From contig LSAX01000006.1 of assembly GCA_001557505.1 (NCBI GenBank), positions 2,108,001-2,172,000 on the forward strand: a stretch of DNA of 64,000 nucleotides, in the 5' to 3' direction. The position numbers and the translations under genes were made by a program. The notes below the pieces were generated by a model. It had not been told where the DNA came from and did no database searches. It worked only from the letters and a program-made list of their open reading frames with translations. Shown here piece after piece: positions 1 through 13,915 of the stretch. The stretch is from Reticulascus tulasneorum (Eukaryota; Ascomycota; Sordariomycetes; Glomerellales; Reticulascaceae). Within the stretch, counting starts at the first letter, position 1. Every line of letters starts with the position of its first letter.

Positions 1-1362
1 CTGTCCCAGCACGATTGTCCTCCCCTTTGCGGTAGTACCGTGCAGGCTCGACTCGATGATTGCCCCAAGAAGTGGGTACACGAAGATCTGAAGTATTAGG
101 AAAACCCATAGAACGAGGCCGGGAAGTTGCCAGGGGCTACCGGGAGCAATCTGTGAAAGATTCGCCGGACGATCGAGTTGCTCAAATCTCGCCATAAATG
201 TGATGAAGTAGACGTAGTTGCACGGAGCAAACAGCAGGCCCAGAATTGCCACCGTCCCGGTACCGGGGTACGAGATGGACTGCGCAAGGATGCCGAGCAG
301 TATCACAACAAGAACTGCCGTGATCCCGCTTAGTTGGGCTTTCTTGAAGAAAGACGAGGCGAGGATGGAGAAGGATGACATGGAGATGCCGACCAGGATA
401 TGATAGATCAGCACAACTCCCACGCTGGTGCGCCCGAAGACGCCGGCTCGTAAAATCAACGATCCTATCACCCAACCTGGGACGTAGAGGAGGGTGAAAG
501 TGAAGTGGTAGGATATGATCCGTGCAGCTTGGGCGAACCACCTGCGCTTCACAGGCATCATGGCATCGACGAGTTGAATCATTCCACTCTCCCTTTCCGT
601 CGCAATAAATCCGGTTAAGTGGTAGGTGATGAAGATGACGCTCGTCATGAAGCTCACACCCAGCCAGTTCATAATGGCGCCTTGGTAGACTTGACGAACA
701 CGAACCTCACGCTCTTTAGCGGTTAAGCTGGTGTATGGGTACTCGTCGACGGTTTCTGGGAGTGGCCCCTGATTCGGACCGGAGCTGATTTCAGCAATGG
801 CGCCGTCGACGGCTCTCTGCAGCGGCAGAATGTAGACCTGGGCATCATTGTTGTTGTTCTCGACATTAATCTTGAACCCGCTTAGCGCGCCGTCGTTCCG
901 CAGCGTGTAGTTCCAGAAACCGCCATTCCCTTCATTGGGGGACGAGTGAAAGACGACGGCGCCGTAGCACTGGGTGACGCCTCTCAGGCTGCTTCGGCAC
1001 ACGGTGGCCAGGTCTGGCTCGGAAGCTGGGCGCACCGCAATCTTGCCGGCACCTTGAACGGCAGCCTCGAGGGTGGCAATGACGCGGTCAATGTCGCCGC
1101 CGGAAAGACCATTGTTCACGAACGCCACCGTGTTTCTTCCGCTACCAGAGGCCGCATCTAGGCCCTGTGAGAGGGATCGAATCGCATGTGTGCTGCCGAT
1201 GCCATAGAGGGCGGGGGGGACGAAGAGGTTCTTGGCGAAGCTGAAGAAGGTGGTCAGAGCAATAGGAAGAATAAAAGCTATGAAAACGGCAGAAATTGAG
1301 TGGCGGATGATAATCTTGAAGTTCTTGGACATCAAGGTCGCGGTTTGGCGTAAGAAACCCAT
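1..1362 (-). CDS. ABCA-type ABC transporter, N-terminal part (runs off left edge)
   Basis: An open frame of 454 codons begins at an ATG at 1362 and continues to base 1 without a stop. The first residues are basic (MGFLRQTATLMSKNFKIIIR) and lead into a hydrophobic segment at about residues 24-43. A long polar, probably luminal or extracellular loop follows to about residue 270. Further membrane segments come next, including one with the motif GISMSSFSILASSFFKK. A long first loop between TM1 and TM2 and this transmembrane signature are typical of ABC subfamily A exporters of lipids or sterols. The nucleotide-binding domains would lie to the left of the window, so the substrate cannot be judged. 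No intron is needed in the visible part. Family assignment is from remembered motifs, and the start is the first in-frame ATG. Confidence 0.75.
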   Translation of the reverse strand, partial: MGFLRQTATLMSKNFKIIIRHSISAVFIAFILPIALTTFFSFAKNLFVPPALYGIGSTHAIRSLSQGLDAASGSGRNTVAFVNNGLSGGDIDRVIATLEAAVQGAGKIAVRPASEPDLATVCRSSLRGVTQCYGAVVFHSSPNEGNGGFWNYTLRNDGALSGFKINVENNNNDAQVYILPLQRAVDGAIAEISSGPNQGPLPETVDEYPYTSLTAKEREVRVRQVYQGAIMNWLGVSFMTSVIFITYHLTGFIATERESGMIQLVDAMMPVKRRWFAQAARIISYHFTFTLLYVPGWVIGSLILRAGVFGRTSVGVVLIYHILVGISMSSFSILASSFFKKAQLSGITAVLVVILLGILAQSISYPGTGTVAILGLLFAPCNYVYFITFMARFEQLDRPANLSQIAPGSPWQLPGLVLWVFLILQIFVYPLLGAIIESSLHGTTAKGRTIVLGQ

Positions 1363-3882
1363 TGTCGCAGCTCGATGGTTGCGGTCTCCGCGGGGCTTGC
1401 GCCTCGGCCCGCCAGCAAGAAATGATACGCCAAAATGAGTTCGACGACGATGGGAATGGATTGTCTTCTCCCGTATGCGTATATCTGTCTGTCCTGTGGG
1501 GTTTTCCGTATGGGAAATGGGGCCCGTTTCGATCAGGGCTTACGAAATACCTTTCCGGCGCGTCGTCGATGGGGACGGGGTAAACTTGAATCGAAAAGTC
1601 TCGGGGGGGGGAGTCGGGGTGCACGTAATCTAGCTGAGTTCTACCCTCAATTAATAACCAGCTACGACTACAGCCGGCCTCTCTCCAAATGTGAAGTAAA
1701 AGAAAAATGGCCCGAGGGAGTGATGCCAATCCCAAGGAGCAATGGACACTCGAAGAAGAAAATAATAGCTCAAAAGAGGGCGAGCCACGGATGGAAGAAA
1801 CGCTTCAAGGTGACTTGTGGGAGTGGGAAGTGGAGGTTTAAGGCAGTTGACGGCCCCATGGTTCTTACCTAGTACTTATTATTTCCTGATGGGAATATTC
1901 GAAGGGGTCATTGATGCAGACCTTGTCCGTCCGCCCCCCGGGGTCTCGGACTGGTGTAGACTAGACGCTGGTTCATTGTATTTAATTAGCCCCACGTTAT
2001 CTCTCCTCTGGGCATCGTCCCCTGCAATAATAGTCGTAGTTCGTATTCCCCCCCCCTCCTTGCCACATAACCGTTATTACTACGTAAGGTAGAACAAAGG
2101 GTATAAGGCCTCCAGACCACCTCAAATCTTCTGTACTACATACCTACGAGGTGTGCCGACGATAGGTAGTAAGCTTCCAGTGTACCAATATGATCTAGGC
2201 CGTTCCTACTGCGCAAATGCACGTATAAATTAGTATGTATGTTGCGAGTACGCCCGATGAATATACCCAGGGCTGAGAACAATGCCCCCCCCCCCCACCA
2301 CCACCACAAATGTATGCCCTCAAGCCACACTGATGAGATGGCGATCGAAACGCCATTCAGAATCCGTGCGCTGTTATGTGGACAACCCCGTCAAGCCCGT
2401 TTGCAACTGCAACCACTAAAGAAACACCTCCACCGTTTGCCGTGTGGACCCTGCAGAGGGTGAGAAGCAGAGGTAATTAGGTTAGTATGAATAAGCACTC
2501 TAAACAGGAAGGCCCAGGACATGGGCCCCCGAGAACCCCTTGCTTTGTTTGACAATTCTTCTGAAGGATCCATCCCGCCGGCCGTTGAACAACCCGTAAT
2601 CCTTGCGCCCATCGCGAGAGCCAATCGAATGTTTCCGCGAGGCAGGCAATCGAGCGGCATTGCTGCTTACTGCATATATACGTAGATAGTAGCACTGGGC
2701 ATTGGTTGTTTGGTTAAAATGATCCCATTGCCGCCCTCCATTCTGGTGTAACTGCGCTCCGTTCTGGTGTAACGTCTTCCTTGGTCTGTCCCATATCCGA
2801 AGGGGTTTCCAGATAAGTATCAACAGTCAGTAAAGGTGCCATGCCGCCCCAACCTAGTGTCCAAGAACCGCCGTTTTCAATAAGAATTTCTCAGTACCAA
2901 GATCATGGAATTCCAGACCTCAAACCAGCAGTCGAGTTCCCCAGGTTCTTGCGAGCCTTGTCATGAAATTCCTTTGGTGTGCAGCGCTCCAGAATGCTAC
3001 GCAAATACGTGTCATCCATCTTCAGTTGGCTCATACCAGGGACATGCATCTACGGACTGATATCGGGCGCAAGGGTTGTATGGCCGAGCTGTCACAGACA
3101 CCTCCTTGACAGGCGAACGGGCAATGACCGCGTCTGCCATCTATCGCGTACACCTTAGCAAGAATAGAACTAGTAGGGGACTGAACACATCGTGACTTCA
3201 CGACCTAGCCGATCCAAACTGGTCCGGACACTATTCTTGCCAAGCCAGAGCAGCTGCGATGCCCATAAACTCACAATTACTTACTATACCTACCTGGGAC
3301 CAACACAGAACTCCAACGTGAGGAGCATTTGTCGCCATTCCGTTTGGTAAGGGTGAAGGGCGGCGGGGGGTTGGCGGGCTTGGCCGCAACTGCACAGAGG
3401 CGACCGCCACTATTGCTCCGCCACCATTGAGTCGTCGTCATCCATGACGGGCGACCACCAAGGGCAGCCATTTCGTTACCGAGATTTGCTTTGCCCGGGA
3501 AACATGGCCTCATGTTGCTTTGCATGTTTATGTAACACAGCACAGGACATAGCCGGACACCTGGTCTCGCAATCGTGCAAATCACAGCTTGAAGAGCAGC
3601 AGCGAAGGAGCGATTGGCCGCTGGCTGCTATCAACGTAGGACCATGGGATGTGGGCTGTGCTCGGTGAATTAAACTTAAAACTGCTCTCCCTGAGCACAA
3701 GGGTCCAAAGTCGACGTTCTGAGGCTGTGGATTATCGTAGTACGACCAAAGCAGCACCACCCGTCACTGAATCGGATACAACACCACTCGCATCTCCAGT
3801 GCGCTGGCCGAGCTGCGGGAACGTCTAATTTCCTAAAGGGGTATACGGAAAACAAACCGAGCCACGCAAGTAGGCGGATCTC
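1363..3882. other. Intergenic gap, no gene seen
   Basis: About 2.5 kb between the start of the transporter gene and the 3' end of RAD4. Both strands show only short frames without family motifs. It holds a 12-C homopolymer at 2285-2296 followed by CCA/CAC repeats, and a short near-duplicate near 2740-2775 (TTCTGGTGTAAC twice). The promoter of the transporter must lie just right of 1362, but no clear TATA box was found. Confidence 0.6.
2285..2296. repeat. Poly-C run
   Basis: Twelve consecutive C residues followed by an ACC-rich stretch in non-coding DNA. It is a simple repeat prone to length error in sequencing. Confidence 0.9.
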
Positions 3883-6367
3883 TCACTCAACCAAGAACCC
3901 ACCTCCGCCATCATCATCTTCTTCCATCAGATACTCTTCAGTCACGTCGCTCGGCGCATCGTCGAACTCTTGGTCGTCGTGTTCAACATCCAGCTGTTCG
4001 CCAGTGATCTTCATCTCCGCCTCGGTCCGCTCCTCCGGGTCGACACCAGCCCAGATCCGATCTCGAATCCGTAGCCCCACGAGAAACCGCTTCCAGGTTC
4101 GGATGGCAATAAATGCCTTTCTTGCCGCTTCCATCTCTGCGTCCACATCCCCGAGACCCTGAATGACGGCCCTCACTGCCTCCTCGTATTCCTTGGCCAC
4201 AACCACTCCATTCAGGACAGCCGTGCCCTTCCTTCCTTTGAAATTAAACCCCGTCAGAGCTGGCGCGTAATCGATTCCTAAAATGAACGATGCCTTCGCA
4301 GCAAGTTCGTGCTCGTCAGGGATGTGGACTCCGCCGTCTGGTACCATACTTGGTACGTAGACGTCGATGTTCCCGAACTTGTTCTTCGGCACTCTCCCCC
4401 TTGTGATTGGGGGCGGCTTGTACAGCTCTGTCTGCTCCATCATAAATATAGGCATGCCTGCCGCGTCACGTTCATCTCCACCATAGCCATCATCCACGAA
4501 CTCTCCCGGCCGCGTGTTCGCCCTTCGCGGTAGAAATTTGACTGGAATCTCCATGGGCTTGACTTCGCGCCCCATTCTGTACCATTTGTCTCGCCCTCGA
4601 GCGATCCGCACATCCTTTCGCCTGTATATTTTCTCTAGTGGCCCCTTGCTACCCGCGCCTACAGTTCCGGCGGGCTGTGCACCAGGGAACAAGACCTCGT
4701 GCCGTCGCAGGTGCCTCTCCAGTGCATATACCGGATGGTCCTTGAAGTCGGCCACGTTGCGTGGCATTGGCTCTCTAGACTCTATCGCTGACAATTCGTT
4801 GTCTTCAATCTGATCGAGATCGCTCGGCCACCCGTCGCGTCGCCGAAAGGGTCGCATTACCTTCCGGTACCATCGGTCTCCGTTTTCCATTGCCATCTCA
4901 ACGCGTAGTTTGCGCGTCTTCGCAGCATATGCCTTTGCGTACCGTCTTGTCACATCACGGGCGGTGCCATCGGCCTCGAACCCGATCACGTAGCTCATGC
5001 AGTTTTCTTTGTCGGATGCGGGTGGCTCGAGGGCACGTGGCTTCCACATTGTGCTGGTAACCAGAGGGTCTACGGGTTGCCACTTCTGATGCCCAACATC
5101 CAAAACCTCAACCCAATAAACTGGAAATGGGGACTCTTTGATACGTTTCGGAGTGAAAGTAGACTGTCTTGGCGTGAAAACCGACGGCGAGGTAGGCTCA
5201 AAGTTGTAGGCTGCTGCGTTCGGATGGCCAAGCCGTCTTCGAGGTGAAGGGGTTGCGGCTGATGACGAGGAGGCCGAAGGGTCTAAAGCCTCATACTTGG
5301 GCATCTTGGCACGAAATCTCTCTTCTGCCGTCTGTTTTGACGGCGTCTGAGCGTCTCGTGGTTTTGGCAGTGTAGGACCACCTTGTGCGAAGGCCAACGG
5401 TTGCAACGAGCAGGCCAATCGTGCTCGAACTCCAGCACACCTTAGCAATGCGCAATACAGCTGAGCCCCAACGTCACGAGAGCCCTGTAGCGTTTTCGCT
5501 GCCTCTCTAAAGTCCGATCGGTCTAGGCATGAGTCCAGGTCGCTGGGAAGCTCATACTGTATCTAGCATTAGTCTCCATCCCATGAACCCGCCTCGGGTA
5601 CCTACTTTGCTCAAGTGTCCTGGCTCCTCGGCCCATAGAGCCCTTCGCAATCCCCTCTCGGTGATTTCGAATTTAGTTCTAAATATCTCCCCCAGTTGTT
5701 GAAGACCATTCTTCAGTGATTCCGTCCGGCCGAACTGGGAAAGTTCTGGGCCAGGATTTAGGTACGATATCGTTTTTTGCGTCAGCAATGGCCGCAGTGT
5801 TTCCTGAACCATGGTGTCGCTACACCAGCGATTCCTCCGTGCGCAATGCATAAGAAGACACAAAAGATGTGTCTTGTGCACTTCGACTCGACGATCCTTC
5901 TCTGCTTTGGTGATGGGTTTCCTCCGCTCAACACGCCTCGTCATAGGCGTTGCAGCCGCTTTCTGGGCCGTCAAATTCAGCTCTAGCTGCTTGGGGGCTT
6001 CTACCGGATCAGAGCCAAGTTGCATGGCCCCGAAATCCACATCCTCGAAGTGGATGTCATCATCATCTTCGTCGTCGTCGTCGTCGTCGTCGTCATCTTC
6101 AGATTCCCCGTAGACTGTCTGGACGGTCGGGACCGGAAGTGTGACATCTTCAAATACAAGTCCCTCATCATCGTCATCTGCAGAATCCTGAACTAGGACT
6201 TTTGTTTGTTTTTCGCCCGGTCTCCTGAGCTTCTTCAACGGCCGTTCTGGAGATGACCTGTTCGGTGCACTTGCGCCAACATCGGCCAACATCTCTTGAT
6301 AGATGTCAGCGACATCGGACGCCTCTGGCCTCGAGGCCGAGGCGGCCTTGCGCTTGCGGCCTACCAT
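3883..6367 (-). CDS. RAD4: Rad4/XPC nucleotide excision repair damage-recognition protein
   Basis: Two exons, 6367-5606 and 5556-3883, joined over a 49-nt intron (donor GTAGGT, branch ACTAAT, acceptor ACAG), give 811 aa. The join restores the transglutaminase-like core GSRDVGAQLYCALLRCAGVR at about residues 278-297, which is diagnostic for Rad4/XPC. Downstream are YWVEVLDVGHQKWQPVDPLV (about 400), BHD1 around HPVYALERHL (about 528-555), BHD2 around VRIARGRDKWYRMGREVK (about 560-595) and BHD3 around FGNIDVYVPSMVPDGGVHI to GVVVAKEYEEAV (about 646-715). Rad4 binds distorted DNA with Rad23 and recruits TFIIH in the nucleus. The N terminus is basic (GRKRKAA) and contains an acidic poly-Asp tract encoded by a trinucleotide repeat. 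The C terminus is acidic. The gene looks intact and of normal length. Confidence 0.95.
6071..6091. repeat. GTC trinucleotide repeat in RAD4
   Basis: Seven perfect GTC units on the + strand encode an aspartate run in the acidic N-terminal region of Rad4. The region is probably length-variable between strains. Confidence 0.85.
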
Positions 6368-6680
6368 ATCAAGTTGTACAAAAATGACAAGATAAACATT
6401 GCCGAACGGGTTGGTAGAGATAGGCTAGATTTGAAAGATAGATATTTGCCGAGGGTCGATGTTCACAATAAACCCTGACGTAACCCGGGCCACCCCACGT
6501 TTTTGTATGGAACCAAACTTGACACACGAGGAGCACTACGCGAAACCACGTGATTACATGCAAGGGTCTGAATTGATTCCCGGACCCTTATTTTTCCAAG
6601 ATGCGATTACTGGGATACCACATGTCCCATATGTGACCGTCAAGGTCTTTGGTCCTTTAATCTGACAAGACAAGCTGTTT
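6368..6680. other. Short intergenic region, RAD4 promoter
   Basis: 313 bp between the RAD4 start and the 3' end of the dioxygenase gene, both on the minus strand. It holds the RAD4 promoter and the neighbour's 3' UTR. No distinct motif could be defended. Confidence 0.6.
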
Positions 6681-7355
6681 TCATGACCTGTAAAAGATAG
6701 AAGTATCTAGCGGCAATCTGTCACCCATCCAAATGCTTCGCTCCGTGTGGTTTCTCAATTCCGTCGCTCCATGATCAAGGCCATCTTCGATAGTGTTGGG
6801 ATGAATCAGAACCGACAACGGCCCTCTGTAGATGGCCAACCATGGAATGAAGGCTCCAAACTGAGCCGGCGTGAACAGATTCACCTCAAACATAGCCACT
6901 GGATGGGGGCCAAGAGGCCTGTCCCACCTGCGGTATATTCTCAATTCCGGGACTTATTGGTGTATCAATTAGTATGTATTCTGCACTGGTGTGGCGTGTC
7001 TTGCACGCCCCTTTGAGGAAACTTACATTCTCTCCGAATCCGCTCCCACAGTTCATTTGAATGTTTAACCTGGTCTTTATTGCTCTGGAAGTGGTAAATG
7101 TGAACGTCACTGATTTCGGAATAAGATACACGTCCTTCTTGCTGACCGGCAGGACAGAGATTATGATACTCACAAGCCTCCCCTTCGCCCATTATCCAAG
7201 GGAGCTGTAAACTTGTCGTACGCCGTGCTAAGACCACCTTCACGAGGAGGGTTCTTGTAGCTCTTGCCATCCTCGGCAAGCTCCTCTGGCAACGGCGGGG
7301 CGTCCTGCAACCCTTCAAGCGGGGAAGGGTACGTGTAGAGTGGGGGTTTCGTCAT
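6681..7355 (-). CDS. DOPA 4,5-dioxygenase-like protein
   Basis: Three exons, 7355-7174, 7109-7027 and 6952-6681, give 178 aa. The introns are 64 and 74 nt, with donors GTGAGT and GTAAGT. The second intron has TACTAATTG near its acceptor. The core reads DVHIYHFQSNKDQVKHSNEL, then FPELRIYRRWDRPLGPHPVA, then MFEVNLFTPAQFGAFIPWL, RGPLSVLIHPNT and DHTERSIWMGD-like sequence. These are hallmarks of the small DOPA 4,5-dioxygenase family (extradiol cleavage of catechols such as L-DOPA). The HIYHF and GPHPVAMF histidines are the likely iron ligands. The protein is probably cytosolic, with no signal peptide. Many ascomycetes carry this family without making betalains, so the natural substrate is unknown. 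The upstream neighbour on the same strand is a methyltransferase. Confidence 0.88.
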
Positions 7356-7743
7356 CTTCGGTCGTTTGTCTGTGGAAGTCCGCGATCGCCTCGCTATAAT
7401 GCAGGTCTTGGAGGTCTTGCAGGTCTTAATTGTTTTACAATAAAAGCTTGAGAAAATGTTGAAGGTAGATTGGGCCTACCTTATACTGGCGTGGCAGAAC
7501 TTACGCGGTGTATCCTGGCGGCAAGTATACTGTATTATTAGGTTTACCTAAGGTACTCTTTAAGGAAGCTCTTTGTTCTTACAGTATCATTATTAAGCAT
7601 GGACACTACGTAATTAGCTAATTATTTCCAATCAACCCCTCATCATCTCCGAAGCCCATCTGCAATGGACAACAGAGAATTACATGATCAACCTGCGAAC
7701 TCACGCCATTACTCGACCATGTCGTTGGCTGCATAGTTACCCA
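7356..7743. other. Intergenic region upstream of dioxygenase
   Basis: 388 bp with the dioxygenase promoter and the methyltransferase 3' end. It contains three near-tandem AGGTCTTG units around 7402-7430 and a TACCTAAGGTA motif near 7546. No gene is seen. Confidence 0.55.
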
Positions 7744-8643
7744 TCAGATCTGATAAACAACGTATCTCGCAGCCCGTATGTCACTATCAATCGTCCCAGT
7801 CGGTATCATACCCTGAACGCCGTAGGACAGCTCCACCTCCACTCGCCACTTCGTCCCCGTCTTGGCCCCAACCTCATCCCACAGCCGCTGAAAACTGCTC
7901 TGGTCGTGCAAATACCTCGGCTGCCCTACCTGACTTGGCCCCACCCTTTTTGCCCCCGGTGCGATGCTCCCCATGTGCGATCCGTAGATGATGGCATCCT
8001 TGGAGTCGGCCTTTAGGAACCCCACCATGCGCTCCGCAGCCGTGACTTGGTTGTCCCAACTGAAGAGGTGGAAGAATGCCGATGCTGAGATGATATTCAC
8101 CTTCCCATTCAGAGCTTGCAGCCCCTCGTCAGCCGGTTTCAGGACATCTCCTGTGACGAATGTGGCCTTGAAGCTGTCTTTGTCCTTGAATAGTTCGTAT
8201 CCGATGTCAATGAACTCGGGCCGCAAGTCAGCTCCGTAAAGCCGTGATGCATCCACTCCCTCGCTCGTAAGCTGTCGTAACACTTGACCTACACAGCAGC
8301 CAATATCGAGGAGTGTATCGGTGGAGGAAGCATTTTTCAGCCGCCCCAAAACGGTCTGAAAGACTGGCAGCTCCGTGGGGACAAGAAAAAGGAATCGCCA
8401 TCGCCCGATGCACGGGTAAGGGAAAGTTTTCCACAATTTATCTCGCTAGACAAAACATGAGACATGGAGGGAAACCCTGAGACTCCACCCGACAGTAAAA
8501 CTTACAATGGTCTGAAGGTGACTATCGACCTCTTCGGCCGGTACATGGCTGTAATTCCTCAGCAAAGCCCGGGCGGGGTCGATGTTCTCCGGTATGCCCT
8601 CTTTATACCACCACGTTGATCCCGAATCACTAGGTTCGCCCAT
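7744..8643 (-). CDS. SAM-dependent class I methyltransferase (fungal secondary-metabolite type)
   Basis: Two exons, 8643-8506 and 8445-7744, separated by a 60-nt intron (GTAAGT...TCTAG), give 279 aa. The N terminus contains WWYKEGIPENIDPARALL, followed by a short conserved helix region. Motif I is LLDIGCCVGQ, with the SAM-binding Asp at residue 93. ADLRPEFIDIGYELF (acidic loop) and VNIISASAFFHLFSWD follow. This order and length resemble the roughly 280-aa methyltransferases found in fungal meroterpenoid and indole pathways (AusD-like). No PKS or terpene cyclase is adjacent, so the substrate is unknown. A TATAT-type box lies about 90 bp upstream of the start. It sits upstream of the DOPA-dioxygenase-like gene on the same strand, so the two might act together. 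That link is inference. Confidence 0.85.
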
Positions 8644-9228
8644 TTTGTTTCTTTTACACAGCAAACAGACTGGTTCCGAATCCTCGTTATGGATTGCTCT
8701 CGTCTTTTATCTTGCTCCTGGGTGAGGCATGCCATTATATACATGTAGGCCCCGCGTCCACGTCGCCTCTCGGAGCGAACCCGGCTATCGATGCCGGCGA
8801 GCTAACATGGTGCAAGACATCGCGCCATCGGGACATCCCCTCCCCTAATTTCCTAACAAGTGGTGTCGGGCTCATCAGCGATCGAAGTTACCTATTCGGC
8901 TCAACTCCTCGCAGCGGCACATAAAGTTGGGCTTTCACATTGTATGGGCGCTGTCATACGGCATGGGTCTGGCAGGCCTATCACTTCCCCATTGACGTTG
9001 TCTCTATTTTCTCGAACTTCCACTAAGAGTTACTACTACCATCAATCACGAGCCCATGTATTCGTACATATTATAACCTAGCAAGTGCAGAATGCTATTC
9101 TGAGAGGGAGGCAGGCGCTTCGAATTTGCTTTGACACTAACGCAAGCTCACCCTGCTCTCATATTTCTATAGAGCAATAAAGACAGACCGCTTCATTTCC
9201 TGGTGGATCTTGAAATCAATTTAGAAGC
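8644..9228. other. Intergenic region upstream of methyltransferase
   Basis: 585 bp containing the methyltransferase promoter (TATA candidate at 8734-8741) and the 3' flank of the VWA gene. No gene is seen. Confidence 0.55.
8734..8741 (-). promoter_or_regulatory. Candidate TATA box of the methyltransferase gene
   Basis: On the minus strand the sequence reads TATATAAT, about 91-98 bp upstream of the ATG at 8643. Spacing and sequence fit a TATA element. Assigned by eye only. Confidence 0.45.
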
Positions 9229-10526
9229 TTAGAGAAAGAGGGCTACCAGAAGGAACCCAGCAGCGGAGAAGCCAGCTGTGGCAAATCTCGACGCTCCAGC
9301 CGTAACGGTAGGCGGCTTGGAAGGGGTTGGGGTTGGCTTCGTGCCATTAGTAGGTGTCGTATCATTCGATGGGGCGGTATGGTTCAGGTTGCACCCTGAG
9401 ATACCCAGCGAAGAGTTCAGAAAGACCTGGAAGACACCCTCGCCGGTAGAGTTGGTGGATGACACGATCAACTTCAAGTCCGTCAGGGCAGTTGCATCGT
9501 ATGTCAAGGTCGCTGGTCCCGAGATGGTGCTGTTCTTCGCGATTGACTTTCCAGCACCATCTTGCAGTTCCGCGTCAAGTGCTTGGGCAGAAAGCGACTC
9601 AACAGTGAAGAGCAACTTTTCTGCGGGCTGGGCAGCATACGAGAATGTGATGGGATCACTGCCCGACAGCTTTGCAATTGTGATGCCCGACAGCAGCGGC
9701 TGATCAGTGTTCAGGCTGTGATCCGCAGCCGTCAAACCGTTGCTGAGGAGCAGGAAGAGCCAAGGCTGAATATTCTCTGGCTGGTCAAACGACATGTATG
9801 TACCACCGGTCTTTAGGATGGCTTGCTGGAGAAGCGGCTCGAAGAATGTGGCAGGCGGAGCAAGGAAGCCGAAGCTGACACGAATGCCGAGGGATCCGGC
9901 GTTGTTGATCTCGTTGATGAGTGCATCCACGTCGGAGTCTTCTCCGTCCGTAAGTACTACGATGCCTGAGCGGCCTTCGGTGGTCCCGCTACCGGGCTTG
10001 GTGAGCTCTCCAACTGCCTTTGCTACACCACTTTGAAGATTAGCCTTTTTCTCAGCTAGTCGAGACAGGGGCAAGACTTACTCTCCAATGAATGTGAACC
10101 CCGAACTATCGATAGTGTCGAAAGAGCTGCCTGCTCCAGAAGGATCTCCTAGGGGATAGATGACCTCGGCATAACTATCGAAGCTACCACATAGTCAGCG
10201 TTGAGCCCTCTAGAACCAAGAACCAAGAAAATTCAAACTTACTCAACGACAGTGACCAAGTCGGCCGTCTTGCCACCAGTAGCCCCCGAAGACGAGACCA
10301 ACTGGTCGTTGAGGGCTTTGCTGGCCGAGATGCGAAGAAAGTCGGGGTCGTTCCAACTCATCGAGCCAGATGAGTCTATGACAATGCCGACCTTTCTGCC
10401 ACCGTTGCTTGTTGCCAGTTTGATATTGCACGTTCCCGTATCGCGACGGAAGACTCCACTTTGGTAGGGTGAAGCAAGCACGGGGCTGGCAGCCACTGCT
10501 AATCCGAATACCGTGAGGGCTTTCAT
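9229..10526 (-). CDS. Secreted, probably GPI-anchored von Willebrand factor A domain protein
   Basis: Three exons, 10526-10243, 10183-10082 and 10030-9229, give 395 aa. The introns are 59 and 51 nt, both with GTAAGT donors. Residues 1-19 form a signal peptide (MKALTVFGLAVAASPVLAS). The VWA domain begins at KVGIVIDSSGSM, giving a DxSxS metal site at D51/S53/S55. VVLTDGEDSDVDALI is the second metal-binding strand. After the VWA domain come a beta-rich region with several N-glycosylation sites and a Thr/Pro-rich linker (PTPTPSKPP). The end is a hydrophobic tail (AGFSAAGFLLVALFL) with small residues upstream, as expected for a GPI signal. A TATAAG motif lies about 140 bp upstream. The protein is likely a cell-surface adhesion or wall protein, ligand unknown. 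The usual MIDAS Thr loop is replaced by GDGVAKAV. Confidence 0.85.
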
Positions 10527-11607
10527 GATGAATACTTTTGTTATATTGATAGAGAACGACTGACTTGGGGTGAAGGAAGAGATGGATGTTAATCCGAACG
10601 ACTGACTGACGAGGGAAGCGAATGATGTTTGCTGGACTCTCGAAGTTGCTATGGACTTCCCGATGACTTATATTTCATATGCTCCTTGCTCAGCCGTCGG
10701 CCCTCACCCGAACAACCGGCGCATCTTGCCATTCAGCGACCATGGTTGCTGTTACGCCGAAAGACATGAACGTGGTGACAAGGCTGTCCACTCAGAGCTG
10801 TCAACTAGGAAGTCCAGTTCCAGGCCAAGGCATCAGAAAGTCAAAACGCAGCTAGCGTCGAAATTTAGAGCGGCTAACTTCGATTGTTGCTAAGTTGACG
10901 AGTCGATCGGAGATTCTTTGCGCATCTAGGGCTGAATGCCAAGCCCCGATTTCACAAAGCCGTGCTTCGCGGCACTGCCCCTGAATTATGCCCCAGGTCC
11001 GACGCCTTGCATAACCGTTGACTGCACATCCGGAATCGATTGGCAAATAAGCATCCAAGTACATTTGTTGTGTGAAACGCACCGCGCAAGGCTCCACAGC
11101 TATTGTGTCTGCCTGTTCTACAAAATACCAGTTCTCTAATGTCAGGCGAGCGGACTAGTTGCCGGCATCCCTCCCATCCTGCTGTGTGGTAGGACAGATG
11201 CAAACAAACACAAAGCCAATGATCCTCCAGAAGCGACGTGATGCTCAAAACAGTGGCAAGGCGTTTGTGTGGTGTTGTGAAATTGCAACGGATGCAAGGG
11301 CGGCGACTGTGGTGGCAGTGTTCCAAAACAGCGCACGTATGCCAATGATCTTTGTATGGAAACGGGGTTGGCAGCACTGATCAACATGTAGTCACTAGGC
11401 AGACTGCGAAGTCATATTCAAGGCAAGGTTGATATGTTCAATGAGTCCAATGGTCTTGTTCGTCTAAGTAGCATGACGCGCGACACAAGGAGTTTCCCAT
11501 TTCCCGGTATTGGTAGGGAACTAGGCCAGAAGTCACGAAGAGAAAAATTCACGCTGGTTTCGCTGGGAGAGTATGATTTTCGCATTGTAGAAGGTCCATC
11601 TCAAATA
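10527..11607. other. Intergenic gap
   Basis: About 1.1 kb between the VWA gene start and the 3' end of the GH43 gene. It holds the VWA promoter. Short frames on both strands show no family motif. Confidence 0.55.

Positions 11608-13915
<2,308 letters not shown>

Noticed and set aside
1142..1735. 197-codon minus-strand frame overlapping the transporter start
   Set aside because: Different phase from the transporter frame, which shows membrane segments and a good ATG. No motif.
9278..9703. 141-codon plus-strand frame opposite the VWA gene
   Set aside because: Shadow of the minus-strand coding exon, which has signal peptide, VWA motifs and GPI tail.
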